From: Xestospongia muta
Taxonomy: Eukaryota > Porifera > Demospongiae > Haplosclerida > Petrosiidae
Direction: 5' to 3'
DNA length: 64,000 nucleotides
Assembly: GCA_963693285.1 (NCBI GenBank)
Contig: OY848917.1
Location: 7,636,118 to 7,700,117, forward strand
The translations under genes were made by a program, and so were the position numbers. Under the pieces are notes generated by a model. The model searched no databases and was not told where the DNA came from. It was given only the letters and a program-made list of their open reading frames with translations. Positions 38,522 to 54,698 of the stretch are shown piece after piece (within the stretch, counting starts at the first letter, position 1; the number at the start of each line of letters is the position of its first letter).

Positions 38522-39564
38522 GGGTATTGTACATTAGGTAAGCAAATATTATGTGTATTCCTTTCAGTATCTCACTTTCTATCTCTCGCTTTTAGATATT
38601 ATGATGATCATTTCCGAAATTGACAGATCCAATTTCTATCATTATTTTATTGTGGTGGAAAATCATTTATAACAATATAAAGAGAATGAAAAGTACTTCC
38701 TTATAGTTTTACTAATTTCTGGCATGTATGATTGATTGTCATGACATCAATTTATGAATTCAATCAACAAATTATACTTATCATTTCATGTTTATCTATT
38801 CATTTTGATATGTTGCAAACATGTGTTCAATGTCATTACTAATATAATTCATAAATGCTATATATTCCACATCTTATGCTGTCTCATTCCAATACTAGGT
38901 GTCCTCATTCCCATACCTGGAGTATTACTAGCACTTTTGGTTCCAGAATGGAATTATGTTATAATGATTTTCCTCCATTTTCATGTTCACCTCAAAATCT
39001 AAATCTTTTGTATTATACAATGAACTTACCTATTAATATTTTAGTAGCTATTGGAGTGTCATTGCTTATTCTAATTTTCTGGAAACTTCATAAAGTAATA
39101 ATAATAATACTGACTCATTTTAATATTCCTTGCAAACATAGAATCAAGGTATATTTCATGTTAGGAAAAAAAGGAGTCTTATTATTAGTACAATTGAGAA
39201 AAAGATTCTAATTGCATTGAGTTATTATGTTATAGTTGGTTTGATCACGTTGGTACATTTTGGAATCTATACAGCAAATTCTGATTTATTTATAGAGGCT
39301 CTAGAAACATATTTTCGTTGTGAAGCAGTAGGACATCTACCTAATCAAACATCACAGTGTGATCCAAAGGAATATCAACAATATATCTACCCAGGCCTTG
39401 CAGCAACTACATTTTTGTTAATAGGATTTCTTAGCACAGCAAATTTAACCTTTATCATTAAGTGGAGCACTATCACCAAATTCTGCTTACGATTATGTCA
39501 TAAAAAAGAAAAATCATCAAATGTTATGCTCCCTAATGTGGTTGATGTCACAGTAAGCAGTTAA
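38522..39564 (+). pseudogene. Copy G: Frizzled-like receptor remnant (exons 6-10)
   Basis: The end of E6 (38522-38538), then the start of E7 (38596-38640), is fused by deletion to the end of E8 (about 38645-38722). E9 (38899-39094) has lost one base near 38962, which shifts the frame between the WNYV and FPPF motifs. E10 (39142-39564) is open for 140 codons with a short tail. Exons 1-5 are missing. WNYV subfamily, closest to copy F. It cannot encode a receptor. Confidence 0.8.
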
Positions 39565-39972
39565 ATGCAATAATTGTATTGGAAGTATTTGATTGTGTTT
39601 CATTGTTTTACATTACTTTCTTTTAAAATGTTTTTTAAGATTACATTTGTGTTCTTCTAGAATGTGATTTTAATAGGACTTTAATGTATAGTTATTTATT
39701 ATTTTCCAAATTTTATTCATCATATTTATTGTTAACATTGGTTAGTATATGTTGTAGCATTTATTTATTGTTAATTTTTTATACTTATGTTACTTCATTT
39801 ATAATCTAGACATTTTTCACTCTTTTCCATGAAGATATTTCTTGATTCTATTCATTTGTGAAATAATAAGAAAAAATGCAAATTTTTTTCACGACTGTAC
39901 GTCTTATTACGTCCTATTCATGCTTGTTGTTTTAAGAGTTTATGTTTTATCAATATTTTTTGGTATTTCCAG
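39565..39972 (+). other. 3' flank of copy G joined to end of an intron 2
   Basis: Shared 3' flank to about 39910, then the last bases of a receptor intron 2 before E3 of fragment H. The join removes everything between one copy's 3' flank and the next copy's E3. No gene seen. Confidence 0.45.
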
Positions 39973-40262
39973 AATTGTTTACATAAAGACTTATCATGGA
40001 GTGTTGTTCCTGATGGTATTAATGTTTCTAAATGTTGTGCTAAAGAATATTCTGGAAATGCTTGTTCTTCCTTTCTTTCAAATTGGCAAACCTGTGCATT
40101 AGGTCAATCAACATCAGTGTTGGTTAGTTGGTTATCAGAAGATCAAGTCACAGAACTGATTACAAATATAAATAAATTCATAAATAGAGAATGTAATATT
40201 GTTAGATCTCTTTTAACGTAACAGCTCAACTCTCTGATTCCTATTCATCCTGCAAAAGAACT
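39973..40262 (+). pseudogene. Copy H: exon 3 and partial exon 4 fragment
   Basis: E3 (39973-40171) is mostly open but has lost the VHNT codons. Its donor is destroyed (ATATAGGT changed to ATATAAAT). About 36 bases of E4 follow, then the sequence stops at 40262 exactly where a gypsy-like integrase fragment begins. It is a broken copy. Confidence 0.8.
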
Positions 40263-40445
40263 TAGATAGTTGGTCTAATAGCTCTTCTGGACTCTTATTG
40301 TCAATTTCAATGTTAATTGGAAGGAAGGCTTTATGCCAAACATGAGTTCAAATGGAGTAAAAACAGTGGACTTATAAATTGAAGTGTTGTATGCATATGT
40401 GCATGTATCCAGGAAGTCGTCTCAAACATCTTTCTTGTCAAGGAC
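40263..40445 (-). mobile_element. Ty3/gypsy-like integrase fragment
   Basis: The minus strand reads FLDTCTYAYNTSIYKSTVF followed by TPFELMFGIKPSF, matching the fragment at 15190-15255 and extending it upstream. It has been inserted into, or recombined with, E4 of copy H. No LTR is seen. Confidence 0.6.
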
Positions 40446-41691
40446 AAATTAACATACCTTAAAGGGTCTGACTTATCAAGTCTATTTGCTTAGACAAAAA
40501 ATTAAAAAAAAAATGATTGACTGGAATTATTTTTTCCTAAAACACCTGAGGCTGGAAAATGAATTTACTTCCCAATTATTTGACAACTCATCATCACACT
40601 AATACTTAAATTGCTTACCATTGTAAGTTGTTATTATTCCAGAAATACTATACTCTTAAATGTCTAACAAAGTAAACAAAATAAATAACTTTGAATGCAT
40701 CATTGCACACTATCAGTTAATAAACTCATCAATTATTGACAATTGTGTAATAGATTTCATCATAAGCATATTGATGCTCTGTTGATTTTTTGAATTATTC
40801 CAGATCATAAGTTAGAAGGATATAAAAGTATACACACACACACATATATATATATTTATTTTTTTTATTTTTAAAATTTTTTTAAGAGAGAACTGTCATT
40901 TTTTTGAACAAAAAAAGATGATAAAATAATTAATACATTCTACAATTGCATGTGTTGAAATGACGAGGTTGCTTATAACAAATGAGACAGGTGTTAGGTA
41001 TAGAAAGTAAATGATACATTAAATAATAATAAGAACCTAAAGTTAACATACAGGAACTGACATTGAAATCATGAATATTGTATTATACTTGATTACTTAA
41101 ACACAGAATAATAGGTAACCACTGATTATAACTAAACTATTATAATCTGTTAATTGATCAAGTCTAAGACTCTACTTACAGTTGTAGTGACAGTAGTTAT
41201 AACAGATCTAATTACTAAGGAAGATAATAAAATTTTAGTACTTACTATATATAATAGATGAGAAATATGTACTCAGATAATGGTGTGCCTGCAAGAGAGA
41301 GTGTAGCTAATAATGTGTCTGAAAGCAAACACTTGGACTTACCATTAGACATAATATAGTTGCCTTGATGCAACCAGTAAATGTTATTAGAGTGTATTAT
41401 AAATACAAACATAAATATTACTGCAACAACATTCCAGTTCCTATTTCCAATTTCTTCCAGCGAATCTTCGCGTATATAAAATATTCCAATTAACGACCTT
41501 GATAACTTCTAATTTCTTATTCCTTATTCAATTCTTTGCACGTGCGCCATAATCTAGGCTTATCTTGTTACTCAATAAAACGCGAAACACGAGTACTATG
41601 AACCGTCTCTTAGAATCAAGCGTCAGCGAGATGTTTCCAATTGGGTTGGGTTCTTGATTTTGGCTATATATTGTATAACTGTTATTTACTA
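40446..41691 (+). other. Upstream region of copy I
   Basis: 40446-40860 matches nothing else in the window and has a short CA/TA run near 40830-40853. 40880-41440 is the distal upstream region shared with copies E, K and L/M. 41440-41690 is unique, with GC-richer patches. No gene seen. Confidence 0.45.
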
Positions 41692-41777
41692 AAAGCTGAG
41701 GACGAACATTCCAACTCCGTATAATCCCGTTTGATTTAAATAGGAAATAGGAGTTGGAATGTCCGTCGTCGGCTTCC
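41692..41777. repeat. Fold-back element upstream of copy I
   Basis: Inverted arms contain GACGAACATTCCAACTCC on the left and GGAGTTGGAATGTCCGTC on the right, around about 31 bp. Same family and same position as 18328-18403 before copy C. Confidence 0.7.
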
Positions 41778-41922
41778 GTAGTTTTGAAATAAAATCAGAT
41801 TCCAATTTAATTTTGTTAGTCACAGTGTCTGGCTGATAAATTATAGAGGAGGCAGAAGTTAGAGACCACTAGAAAGCAATTATTGTAGAATCCAATTCAA
41901 GTCCTGCAGTAGAAAGATAGAG

Positions 41923-44900
41923 ATGTCTGCAACTCAAGATATTGCTACCAAAATAAGCTCTAAGAAAAACAAAGTGAAGAGATGGCTCTCTAATTCACAA
42001 GATGATACCACTACCTTCTGTTGTTGCAATATTCCATCTAAAGTAGCAAAATGTCTTGAATTATCAGGACTTATTACTGGTATAGTCATTGTACTGATGT
42101 TGTTCTCTATTCCTATAATAAGTCATTTTGTGCAAGTAAGTGAATAATAAAGCACCAATAATTGATTTTTACATTTTGTTACATTATTAGGAAATGAGGA
42201 GTATACAGCCCAATATTAATACACCAGATACTATTAACACAACAGTAAGTTTAACTATATCATCAACATTTTTATTGTTTAAAACACAAAGAAAAAGAAA
42301 TATATATACATACATTATTGATAAATAGAACCTGCTGCTGTTATTAAATATATTAGTCATGACTACAGTGATATAGATGTTCATCTGATTCATAATTAAT
42401 TTGGTGTTTGTTTTGTTTTGATTAATAATTACTATAAAATAGACTGTTTGAATGACTTCTTAGAAAATAGAAGACTGACAACAGAACAAATGCACACTTT
42501 GTTTATTTACTAATAATTACTAAATATAGATAGAAGCCACTATTATGAAGAGTAGTTAGTCTGTTGCTACATACCCTCCTAAAAAGTTGTGTAGGTGAAG
42601 TACATGAATGGTAGTAATTGGTACCCTAAACAGGATGTGTCTTTAAAGGTATTTTATAACAAGGATGCATGCTTGCAATCTAAGTGACTATGAACCAGCT
42701 CAAACAATTAATCTGCTTTAACAATATCATATAATAAAATTCGGTTTAGTTCACAAAATTGGTTGGTTGATTTTAGAAATTGCAATATACCTGGCACATG
42801 ATATCACTGACTATGTAGGGATGGACCAGATTGTAAATAAAATGTATTAGAGAAAATGATCTGAAAGTGGTTGGATTTTGTCGTCTTTATCTGCCTCTGT
42901 GGTAACCCTGAACACCAAATTCACAGAGGCAATACACTTAACTATGAAGAGTTGCCTTCTTATGTCTCGCTTTGAGTATTTCAGAGTTCAGAAGTAAAAC
43001 CTGCTATTGCAACTGATACCTAGGAACACAAATAAATATAAAATATATTGCAAAGAATTGCAAAAACTATTAAGTTTGTATCCTTACCTTTGTTAATAGT
43101 TTCATAAATAGTCTAAACATACATTTTTTTGACTTTTTAAAGACATTGTAATAGCATATTCGTCTATTCATACTTGTCTTTTACTAAGAAGTTTTGTTTT
43201 ATCGATACTTTTTTGCATTTCCAGAATTGTTCACATGAAGACTTATCATGGAGTGTTGTTCCTAATGTTATTAATGTTTCTAAATGTTGTGCTAAAGAAT
43301 ATTCAGGAAATGCTTGTTCTTCCTTTCTCTCAAATTGGCAAACCTGTGCGTTAGGTCAATCAACATCAGTGTTTGTACATAACACTAGTTGGTTATCAGA
43401 AGATCAAGTCACGGAACTGATTATAAATATAGGTAAATTTATAAATAAAAAATGTGATTTTGTTAGATCTCTTTTAACTTAACAGCTCAACTACCTGACT
43501 CTTATTCATCCTGCAAAAGAACTGGTGTACCTTTTCTCTGTCAATATGTTTTTCCTATATGTGACTGTAAAACTGGTGATTTATATTTACCATCACAAGA
43601 GACATGTCAAGACGTTAGCACTGTTACATGTAGGACATTGTGGCCACTACTGGAACAAGCGATACAACCACTCAAGTTACCAGATTGTTCTACACTACCT
43701 ATGGCTACTTACCCACCAGGTATATACATGTACACAGTTATATGGAATAAATGGATTTTGTATGTACACATGTAGATATCAGTGGTTCTGGTAACTCAGA
43801 CATTAGTCCTACTTCTGGTACCTCATCTTTACCTCAAGATACAGTTTGTGCTGATCAATTTATTAAAATCAATGGAACATGTTATGCTCGATGTGATAGC
43901 TTTGAACAGAGTCCACATGATGTCACTGTTATCTTAACAATTACACGACTGTTTGCTGCTTATTATGGATTAATTGTTGGAATTGTTTTTCTTATCTTAT
44001 CATTTGTGCGTTGGAAAACAATGTATGTTAATTAGAATAATTTATTTGTTTTTAATTAAAGCATTGTTTTTTATATAGGTTGTATTTTCCTTCAATATTT
44101 TTAGTTTACATGACAGCAGGCTATTGTATAATAGGTAAGCAAATATTATGTGTGTTACTTTTAATATCCCACTTTCTCTATCTCTCTATTATAGCTATTT
44201 TTTTGATCATTCCAGAAATTGACCAATCCAATTTGTATTGTAATTCTGTTGCTATAACAAAGGAAACTTTTAATGAATCAACTATATTTTGTCAAGTAAC
44301 AGGTTGGATAATGAATTACTGTATATACAATTAGTCTAAACTTATATGATACTTATATGTATCTCTTGTAGGAGTAGTATTTCACTATTTTGGAGTCAAT
44401 ACTACATTGTGGTGGTTCTTTCATGTTTGTTCGATATTCTACAAAATTATGTTCCCCTTAACAGCTAAACAATATAAAAAGAAAGAAAAGTACTTTCATT
44501 TAATATTACTATTTACTGGTATGTTTCACTGTATGAGACAATGTCATTACATTAATTTATAAATTCAATAAACATATTATACCTATCAAAAATTTCTCCA
44601 TACATCTATCTATATTGGTTATAAGTAGTGTTCATCAGAATGTATGCTGATGTCTTTAATTCTTTATATTGGTATATCTATTAATTTTGATTTGTTGCAA
44701 ACATATGTTACTAATATAATTTATAAATGCTATATATTTCCCATCTGATGTTGTCTCATTTCAATAATAGGTCTCTTTATTCCCATACCTGGAGTATTGC
44801 TAGCACTTTTGGTTCCAGAATGGAATTATGTTATAAATGATTTTCCTCCATTTTTATGTTCATCTAAAAATCTAAATCTTTGGTATTATACAATGAATTT

Positions 44901-45464
44901 ACCTATGAACATTTTAGTAGCTATTGGGGTGTCAATGTTTGTGTTAATTTTCTGGAAACTTTATAAAGTAAGAATAATAATACTAACTAATTATAATATT
45001 TACTTTCTTTGTCCACATAGCATCAAGGTGTATTTCGCATCAGAAAAAAAAGTGCTATCATCAGTACAGCAGAGAAAAAGATTCTGATTGCACTGTGTTA
45101 TAATGTTGTATTTACTGTGATCATGTTGGTGCATTTTGGAATCTATACAGCAGAATCTGATTTATTTATAGAAGCTCTGGAGACATATTTTCGTTGTCAA
45201 GCATTAGGACATCTACCCAATGAAACGTCACAGTGTGATCCAAAGGAATATCAACAATATATCTATCCAGGCCTTGCAGCAACTACCTTTTTGTTAATGG
45301 GATTTGTTACCACAGCAAATTTAACCTTTGTCATTAAGTGGAGCACTATCACCAAATTCTGCTCACATTTATGTCGTAAAAAAGAAAAATCATCAAATGG
45401 TATGCTCCCTAATCCAGATTTAACTGTCGTAGCTGAAGTCAAAGTTAGCAGTCAAATGCAATAA
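41923..45464 (+). CDS. Copy I: intact Frizzled-like receptor, internal start, 635 aa
   Basis: Exons: 41923-42135, 42191-42244, 43225-43432, 43486-43719, 43776-44022, 44079-44134, 44195-44302, 44372-44518, 44771-44967, 45021-45464; frame closed, all GT/AG. The ancestral start reads ATA at about 41847 and the segment after it has a stop, so the first usable Met is ATG 41923 (MSATQDIATKISSKKNKV). This keeps the basic stretch, CCCN cluster and anchor helix. CRD-like domain, TM1-TM7 and tail are complete. WNYV subfamily with FRC in the last extracellular loop, closest to copy C. KTxxxW is absent. Confidence 0.74.
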
Positions 45465-45775
45465 TTGTGTTTGAAGTATTTGATTGTGTTCATTATTTTA
45501 CATTACTTTGTTATAAAATTTGTTTAAGATTACACAAGTCTTCTTTAATATTGTAGTATTATTGTTATTACTTCATTTATAATTTATATATTTTTCACTC
45601 TTTTACAAGAACATAGTTGTTGATTTTATATCATTTTGTCAACACCGAGAAAAAATGCAAATTTTTAATGACTTTACATGTTTATTAGCCTTATTTGAAT
45701 GCCAATAATCTTGATTCCTCTTGCTAATATAAACAAAATGTTTATATTTCCAATGAGAAAATATGTATATACATG
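45465..45775 (+). other. 3' flank of copy I
   Basis: Shared 3' flank that runs straight into the middle of E1 of copy J, without a promoter block. Confidence 0.45.
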
Positions 45776-47388
45776 CAGTAAAACAAATAGAGATGTCTAT
45801 AACTCAAGATGTTACTATCAAAATAAGCTCTAAGAAAAACAAAGTGAAGAGATGGTTCTCTAATTCACAAGATAATACCATTACTTGCTGTTGTTGTAAT
45901 ATTTCACCTTGATTTTTACATTATTGTTACATTATTAGGAAATGAGGAGTATACAGCACAACATTAATACACCAGATACTATTGATACAACAGTAAGTTT
46001 AACTATATTATCAACATTTTTAGTATTTAAAACACAAACAAAAAAATATGTAAGATGCATTATGGATAAATAGAACCTGCTGTTGTTATTAAATCTATTA
46101 GTCATGACTACAGTGTTTATAAATGTTTTGCTTTGGTTGTGTCTAAAACATATTTTGTTTTGATTACTAATTACTATGGAATAAATTATTTGTATGACTT
46201 TTCAGAAAATAGAAGACTGACAACAGTACAACTCCACACTTATGTTATTTACTAATAATTACTAAATAGAGACTGAAGCCACTATTATGAAGAGTAGTTA
46301 GTCTGTTGCTACATACCCTCCTAAAAAGTTGTGTAGGTGAAGTACATAAACAGTAGTAATTGGTACCCTAAACAGGATGTGTCTTTAAAGGTATTTTATA
46401 TCAAGAATGCATGCTTGCAATCTAAGTGACTATGAACTAGCTCAAACAATTAATCTGTTTCAACAATGTCATATAATAAAATTCAGTTTAGTTCACAGTT
46501 AAAATTGATGGTTGTTTTAAGCAATTACAATATATCAGATACATGATATCAGTGACTATGTAGGGATGAACCAGATTGTAAATAAAATTTATTGGTAGAA
46601 AATGATTTCATTAAAATCTGATCAAATGTTTCAATTCTTTTGGAGTATTCCTTTTCTAAGCATCATGGACACAATTTGGGCAAATGTTGGATTTGGTCAT
46701 TTTTCCTTTGTCTCTGACTCTGTAGTAACCCTAAGATGTTTAGCCACAAAATTCACAGAGATAACACACAAGATACTAGAACTAGGTTTGTGTGCTTCAG
46801 AAGAAAAACCAGTGATTTCAGTAGTTTACTATCAAGAACTACCATTAGATTTAATTAAGACAAATATATAATTTCTTATTCCGTGTTTGTAAATTCAATT
46901 TAGATCCTTATTATAGAGTAGTATGATTAATTTGCACTCAATTAACATGATAGCTTACTTTACAGATAATATGTGCATTTAAACTCCAGAATCTAGTCTT
47001 GTTTCAAGACTTGATCATGACTCCAGACTCTCCTGACTTAAAATTTATATCCCAGCTCAAGAATGTTCACTTTATGACAGCTTTAGAATTAAGTGTAGGA
47101 ATTTAGTTGATGAGCCAATGTGATTGGCAATTGCAACTTGATGACTGTAATGCTTATTATGTATTAATAAAATAATGTTTGGTAAATAGTAAAGACAGAA
47201 AGAAAAGATATTCAACTTAACATGTTGATAAGACAAAGAATAATAGCAAACTACAATATGAATATTAAGTACATGTTACTACATAGTGAACTGTCTATAA
47301 TTAGTATATATCTAAGACCAAATCAACACTATGCACAATGTTTGGATCTTTCTTATATTCAATTGTTGTTAATGCCCATATATGGTAA

Positions 47389-47469
<81 letters not shown>

Positions 47470-49668
47470 GAACAATTGATTCAATACTATCAATCCAATT
47501 GATTGATACTTTACCTAAAAATCTAATTAATCAATACAAATATTTGTGGATTATTAAGATTGATAGAAAATAATTATTAATTTTTAGATCAACAATGTTG
47601 AAGTAGTTATAGATAAAATGAATATTAATGTATTAAAATGATATATATTGGGCAATTTCCTTGGAATGTACAAAGTGAATTTCTCATATATACTATTAAC
47701 ATTAAATGAAAAAGATAGAGGGTTTGGAATAAAAGATTATTCATTTGTAGTACTTGAATAGTATTACTTCAACATAATATCACTACTGCAGCTGATAGCT
47801 GGGAGCATAAACTAATATAAGCAATTAATGCAAAGATTTGTAATAACAAAGTCATTACCATTTGATAATAGTTTCATAAATAGTCTAAATATGCATCTTT
47901 TGACTTTTTTAAAGACATTCTGATTATACATTCATCTGCTGATACCTGTCTTTTGCTTAGAGTCTATGTTTTATCAAAAAGTTTTTGTGTTTACAAAATT
48001 ATTCACAAGAAGACTTATTATGGAGTGTTGTCCTGAAGTTATTAATGTTTCTAAATGTTGTGCTAAAGAATATTTAGGTAATGCTTGTTTTTTTTTTCTT
48101 TCAAATTGGCAACATCAATGATGTACATAACAGAAGATCAAGTCATACAGTTTATTATTACAAGAATAAGTAACTTTATGAATAAATGATTGTTTTCTTA
48201 GATCTCTCCTAACTTAACAGCTCATCTACCTGATTCTTATTTATCCTGAAAAGCTGCTAGTGCACCATTTTCCTGTCAATATGTTTTCCTTCTTTGTTAC
48301 TGTAAAACTGGAAACTTATATATTTACCATCACAAGAGATATGTCAATAAGTTAGCACTGTTACATGTAGGACATTGTGGCCACTAATGGAACAACTGAT
48401 CCAACCACTCAAGTAACCAGATTGTTCTACACTACCTATGGCTACTTACCTACCAGGTATATACATGTACACAGTTATATGAAATAAATGGATTTCTATA
48501 TACACATGTAGATATCAGTAGTTCTGGTAATTTAGACATATACAAGTATTATGTGTGTTTCTTTCAATCTCCCACTTTCTCTATCTCACTGTTTAGCTAT
48601 TATGATGATCATTTCAGAAATTGACTGATCCATTTTGTATTGTAATTCTGTTGCTATAACAAAATAAACCTTCCATGATTTAACTATATTTTGTCAAGTA
48701 GCAGGTGTAACAGTGACTTTTTGTATACATTATTAGTCTAGATTTCAAAGTGATACTTATATTTGTCTTTTTCAGGAGCAGTATTTCATTATTGAACATT
48801 ACGCTGTAGTGGTTCTTTCATGTTTGATCAATATTCTACAAAATTATGTTCCCCTTGACAGCTAACAAAATATAAGAAGAATGAAAAATACTTTCATATA
48901 GTTTTACTAGTTACTGGTATGTTTCACTGACATAAATTTATGAATTCAAACAGCATATAAAAACCCATTAAACACATCTTCATTCATATACTTATATTGT
49001 TTATAAATAGTACATATTGCATTATATTCGTGTAGTACATTATATGTATGCAGAGTTCATTAATTCTTAATAGTGGTATACCTACTAATTCTGATTTGTT
49101 GTGTTTAATGTTATTATTAAATTAATTCCTGGCACAGCTCAATATCCAACATTTGATGTTGTCTAATTCCAATACTAGGTGTCTTCATTCCCATACCTGG
49201 AGTATTACTAGGACTTGTGGTTAAATTCCATTCCATTTTTATGTTCACCAAAAAATCTAAATCTTTGGTATTATACAATAATTTTATCTATTAACATTTT
49301 AGTAACTATTGGGGTGTCATTGTTTGTTCTAATGCTCTGGAAACTTCATAAAGTAATAATGCTAATGCTGACTCATTTTAACATTCCTTATCAACACAGC
49401 ATCAAGCTATATTTTATACCAGGAGAAAAGTAGTTTAATCATTGGTACAGCTGAAAAAAATTCTGATTGCACTATGTTGTCATGTTATATTTTTTCTATG
49501 ATGATGTTGATGCATTATAGAATGTATACAGCAGATTTTAATTTATTTTATAGAAACCATAGAGACATGTTTCTGTTCTCAAGCATTAGGACATCTACCC
49601 AATCAAACATCACAGTGTGATCCAAAGGAATATCAGCAATAGATCCATCCAGGGCTTGCAACAACTAT
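45776..49668 (+). pseudogene. Copy J: decayed Frizzled-like receptor
   Basis: E1 fragment (about 45776-45908) lacks the upstream block and is fused into intron 1 just before the anchor-helix codons. E2 (45939-45992) is intact. E3 (about 47997-48170) has lost its acceptor AG and has frameshifts. E4 (48221-48456) has stops. E5 is cut after about 30 bases (48512-48540) and joined to intron 6. E7 (48597-48704) has TGA for AGA. E8 (48776-48916) has stops. E9 (49189-49352) has a central deletion. E10 (49400-49668) is truncated. Clearly dead, but collinear with the intact copies. Confidence 0.85.
47390..47466. repeat. TA dinucleotide microsatellite
   Basis: About 38 TA units within the intron-2 region of copy J. 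ORFs made of Tyr-Ile repeats here are artefacts. Confidence 0.95.
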
Positions 49669-51199
<1,531 letters not shown>

Positions 51200-51726
51200 T
51201 ACATACATTACATAAATGCAAATGTTGAAATAACAAAGTTACTTGTGACAGATGTTAGGTACAAAAAATCAAAAGATACAGGAAATAATAATAAGAACCT
51301 AAAGTTGACATACAGGAAATGACATTGAAATCATGAACATTATTACATCATACTTGATTACTTAAAGCAATAATGAAATATTAAGTAAACTTCTATTTAA
51401 ATAGTCTGATAGTCATGAACAAGTCTATCTTAAGTTCCCTTTGCTGTTTTATTAACAGTACTTTTAACAGATCTCACTACTAAGGAAAATATTGAATATT
51501 AATACTTACTATATACAGTAGATAAGAATATGTAATCAGTTGATGGTGTACCTGAAGGGTGAGTGTAGGATACTTCATGTGGGTGATGCTATACAAACAA
51601 CTACTTGGACTTTGCCCTCAGACATATCCTTAATGCAGCCAGTGAATGTTATTTATATAGTGTGTACTTATACAGATGCAAAATGAATATTAGTATAACC
51701 ACATGTTTTAAGTGTGCACATACCTG
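51200..51726 (+). other. Distal upstream region of copy K
   Basis: Homologous to 26900-27430 and 58780-59330 before other copies. No gene seen. Confidence 0.45.
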
Positions 51727-51809
51727 TCAAACCAGTTTATGATACTAGTTTATGAATAAATTCAGATTCCAACTGCATTTTGCTAGTCACAGTGTCTTGC
51801 TAATGAATC
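51727..51809 (+). promoter_or_regulatory. Conserved upstream block of copy K
   Basis: Two ACCAGTTTATG-type units, AATAAATTCAGATTC and CACAGTGTCTTGCTAATGAATC directly precede ATG 51810. Same block as before copies A, B and M. Confidence 0.45.
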
Positions 51810-53172
51810 ATGAAGGAGAAAGAAGACAGAGATCACTCTAAAAGAATTACATTTGTATTTAATTCAAGTACTGCAACAGAACAGACAGAGCTCTCTACAA
51901 TTCAAGCTATTACTGCCAAACCTAGTGCTATTAAAAACAAAGTGAAGAGATGGTTCTCTAGTTCACAAGATGATGCCACTTCCTGCTGTTGTTGTAATAT
52001 TCCATCTAAAGTAGCAAAATGCCTTGAATTATCAGGACTTATTACTGGTATAGTCATTGTACTGATGTTGTTCATTATTCCCATAATAAGTCATTTTGTC
52101 CTAGTAAGTGACTAATAAAGCATCAACAATTGATTGATTTTTACATTTTCTTGTTACGTTCATAGGAAATGAGGAGTAGACAGACTAACCTATATATGCC
52201 AGATACTACTAATACAACTGTAAGTTTAATTCTATCATCATATTGTTTGAAGCCCTACCAAAATAAAATTTGTATATATACATACAACATTGTAAAGAGA
52301 AGCTGTTGTTATAAAAATGATTATTCATAATTGCAGTGATATAGATGTTTTCCTAATACATAATCACCTACATTACATGTACCTTTAAAAACATGTTTTG
52401 TCTTGATTACTAATTACTATGGAATTGACAGTTCAAATGACTTCTCAGAAAGTAGAAGACTGACACATACTATAATCACCCACTCAGTACTAGTTTATAT
52501 AATAATAATTAGTAAATTGAGTCTGAAGCCACCATTAAGCACCAGTTAGTCTATTACTACATACTCTGTCTAAGAAGTTATTTTTTGAAGTTTTTGAACT
52601 GAAAATTCCATAGTAATTAGTAATGAAAACAGGATGTGTATATAAATGTATTTTATATGTAGAACCATGTAGTCTAAGTGACTATGAATCAGTTAAGCAA
52701 ATTGATCTGATATATAATAATAAATGGCTTGGTTCAGTGTTAAGATTGATTGGTTGATTTAACGAATTGCAATATATCAGACACATGGTAGCAATGACTA
52801 TGGAGGGTTAGTCTGGAATGGCCATTGAAAAGTATTGGCAGAAAACAATCAACATCTCACTCAAAACTGATCAAAATCCTTCAATTCCTTCTCTTAATCC
52901 CTTAAATATGACTTAGTGCTAGGTAAAAACGAAGTTTCTAGACGCAACCGGTCATATGTTTGATTTGTTTATCTTTCGTCTGATTTTGTGTACGCATGCA
53001 AATAATTATTGTAATTTATGCAACAAATGACATCATAATTACAGCATTAATGAACGACGAATTGATAGGCGGGGTTAATTCTGATGACGTTTTGTTATCT
53101 ACACGAGTTTTAGCATGGCTCAATCAGTTGTTAACCTCGCTGTGCGTGGGCGCATAGCGAGGGTACTGTAGT

Positions 53173-53204
<32 letters not shown>

Positions 53205-54652
53205 CTGCACTGCCTGTTACATTTGAACTGCTATAACTTGGCAACCGAAGCATTAGCAGCTACCAACGTTTAGCAACGAATAGAAAAACATGTGGACTTT
53301 ACAACAGTAGTATCAAGAACATCGTCAAGGAAAACAGAAGCTTAAAACTCGCAAAAGAATTTTCAGGCTGCAGAGGTCAAGTGCCGTTTCTCGAAAAGTA
53401 AAAAACTTAACGTGGAGATTTTTTAGTATGTTGTAAACAATCTCAGAGGAATACGGATCAGCAAGACAGAAGGCCGTTGGTCGAAGTAATCGTTAGAAAA
53501 GTTCTGAAAAATGTTTTGTGGACTTGGAGCAAAGTAACGCATTCAGGAAACGTCTCCAAGCACTGAAAAGACTGCTACTAATAGATAATATATTGATTTA
53601 TATTTGTACTACGGGACGTTTCCAAAGAACGTTTCATCTTCAAGTTACAATAAATTTTATACATGAAATATTGATAGATTTTAAAGGGTCATGTAAAGAC
53701 TCAGAGAAACTTTTCATCACGAAATTAGCACTTAATCTTGCTTGGCAATTGAATGATACTATCACTTACTCAGTTACTGCTTCACAAACATGGCAAAGCT
53801 AGAAATCAAGCAACAATTAATGAGCATATACAGAATGACAAAAATTACCATTTTATAACCACACCTTCTGGAATGTTAATAAATTTTCTTGCAATAACAA
53901 CATCATAGCTGGGCCTAAGCTGGCATAGAATTTATAAATAACTTAGAAACTACAGCGAGGTTCGGCACTTTAGTGCCTTTCATTTGTAGTTTGAGCAGAT
54001 TTAATGCAAGCAAAAATAACGAGGCATTTGTTCAGTACAATTAGGATCGCGAATAACTATTTGATCCATCATTAGAGTTACTAAAGGACTTATTATCAAT
54101 ACAGAACAGCTCTTATATCTTGTGACTTGGAAACACAAACTTTTCTAGCTTTGTTAGAGCTTAGCAGAGTTATTTTCTATCACCGAACATCAGCCATTTA
54201 AGAATAATTAATATTAACGGAAAGATTGGATGAGAATGGAGAAAAAACAGATGAAAAGGGGTGGTTCCTGGTGTAACTTGACTATGATGACATAATAATG
54301 AAATGACACATATAGTAATGTCATATATATGATGAGATCACCTAAACACTAAACTGAACCTAACATTATTTTAACTTAATGACACATAGTGATGTCATCA
54401 TAGGACAAGTTGTTACATCATTAGTCAAGTCACACCAGGAAGCACCCCGAAAAAGCAAAGTCTCCTACTATTTACAGTAAGTATAATGTATTTCATACAA
54501 CGTTCTTAAAAAAAAACATTGCATGACTATATTTTGGAGGACATATTTGTTGTCCAGACTCATGCATAGCCAACTCCAAGTTCCTAGCTTCCTTTATTGT
54601 AATTACTTTATTAAGTAGCGATTAATAATAATATCTTCATCACAATGTAATA

Positions 54653-54698
<46 letters not shown>

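Noticed and set aside
47222..47573. Tyr/Ile repeat ORFs
   Set aside because: They are translations of the TA microsatellite.
53518..53802. 94-codon ORF in the 850-bp repeat as a host gene
   Set aside because: It begins at an alternative start, is broken in the other repeat copy and has no recognised motif.
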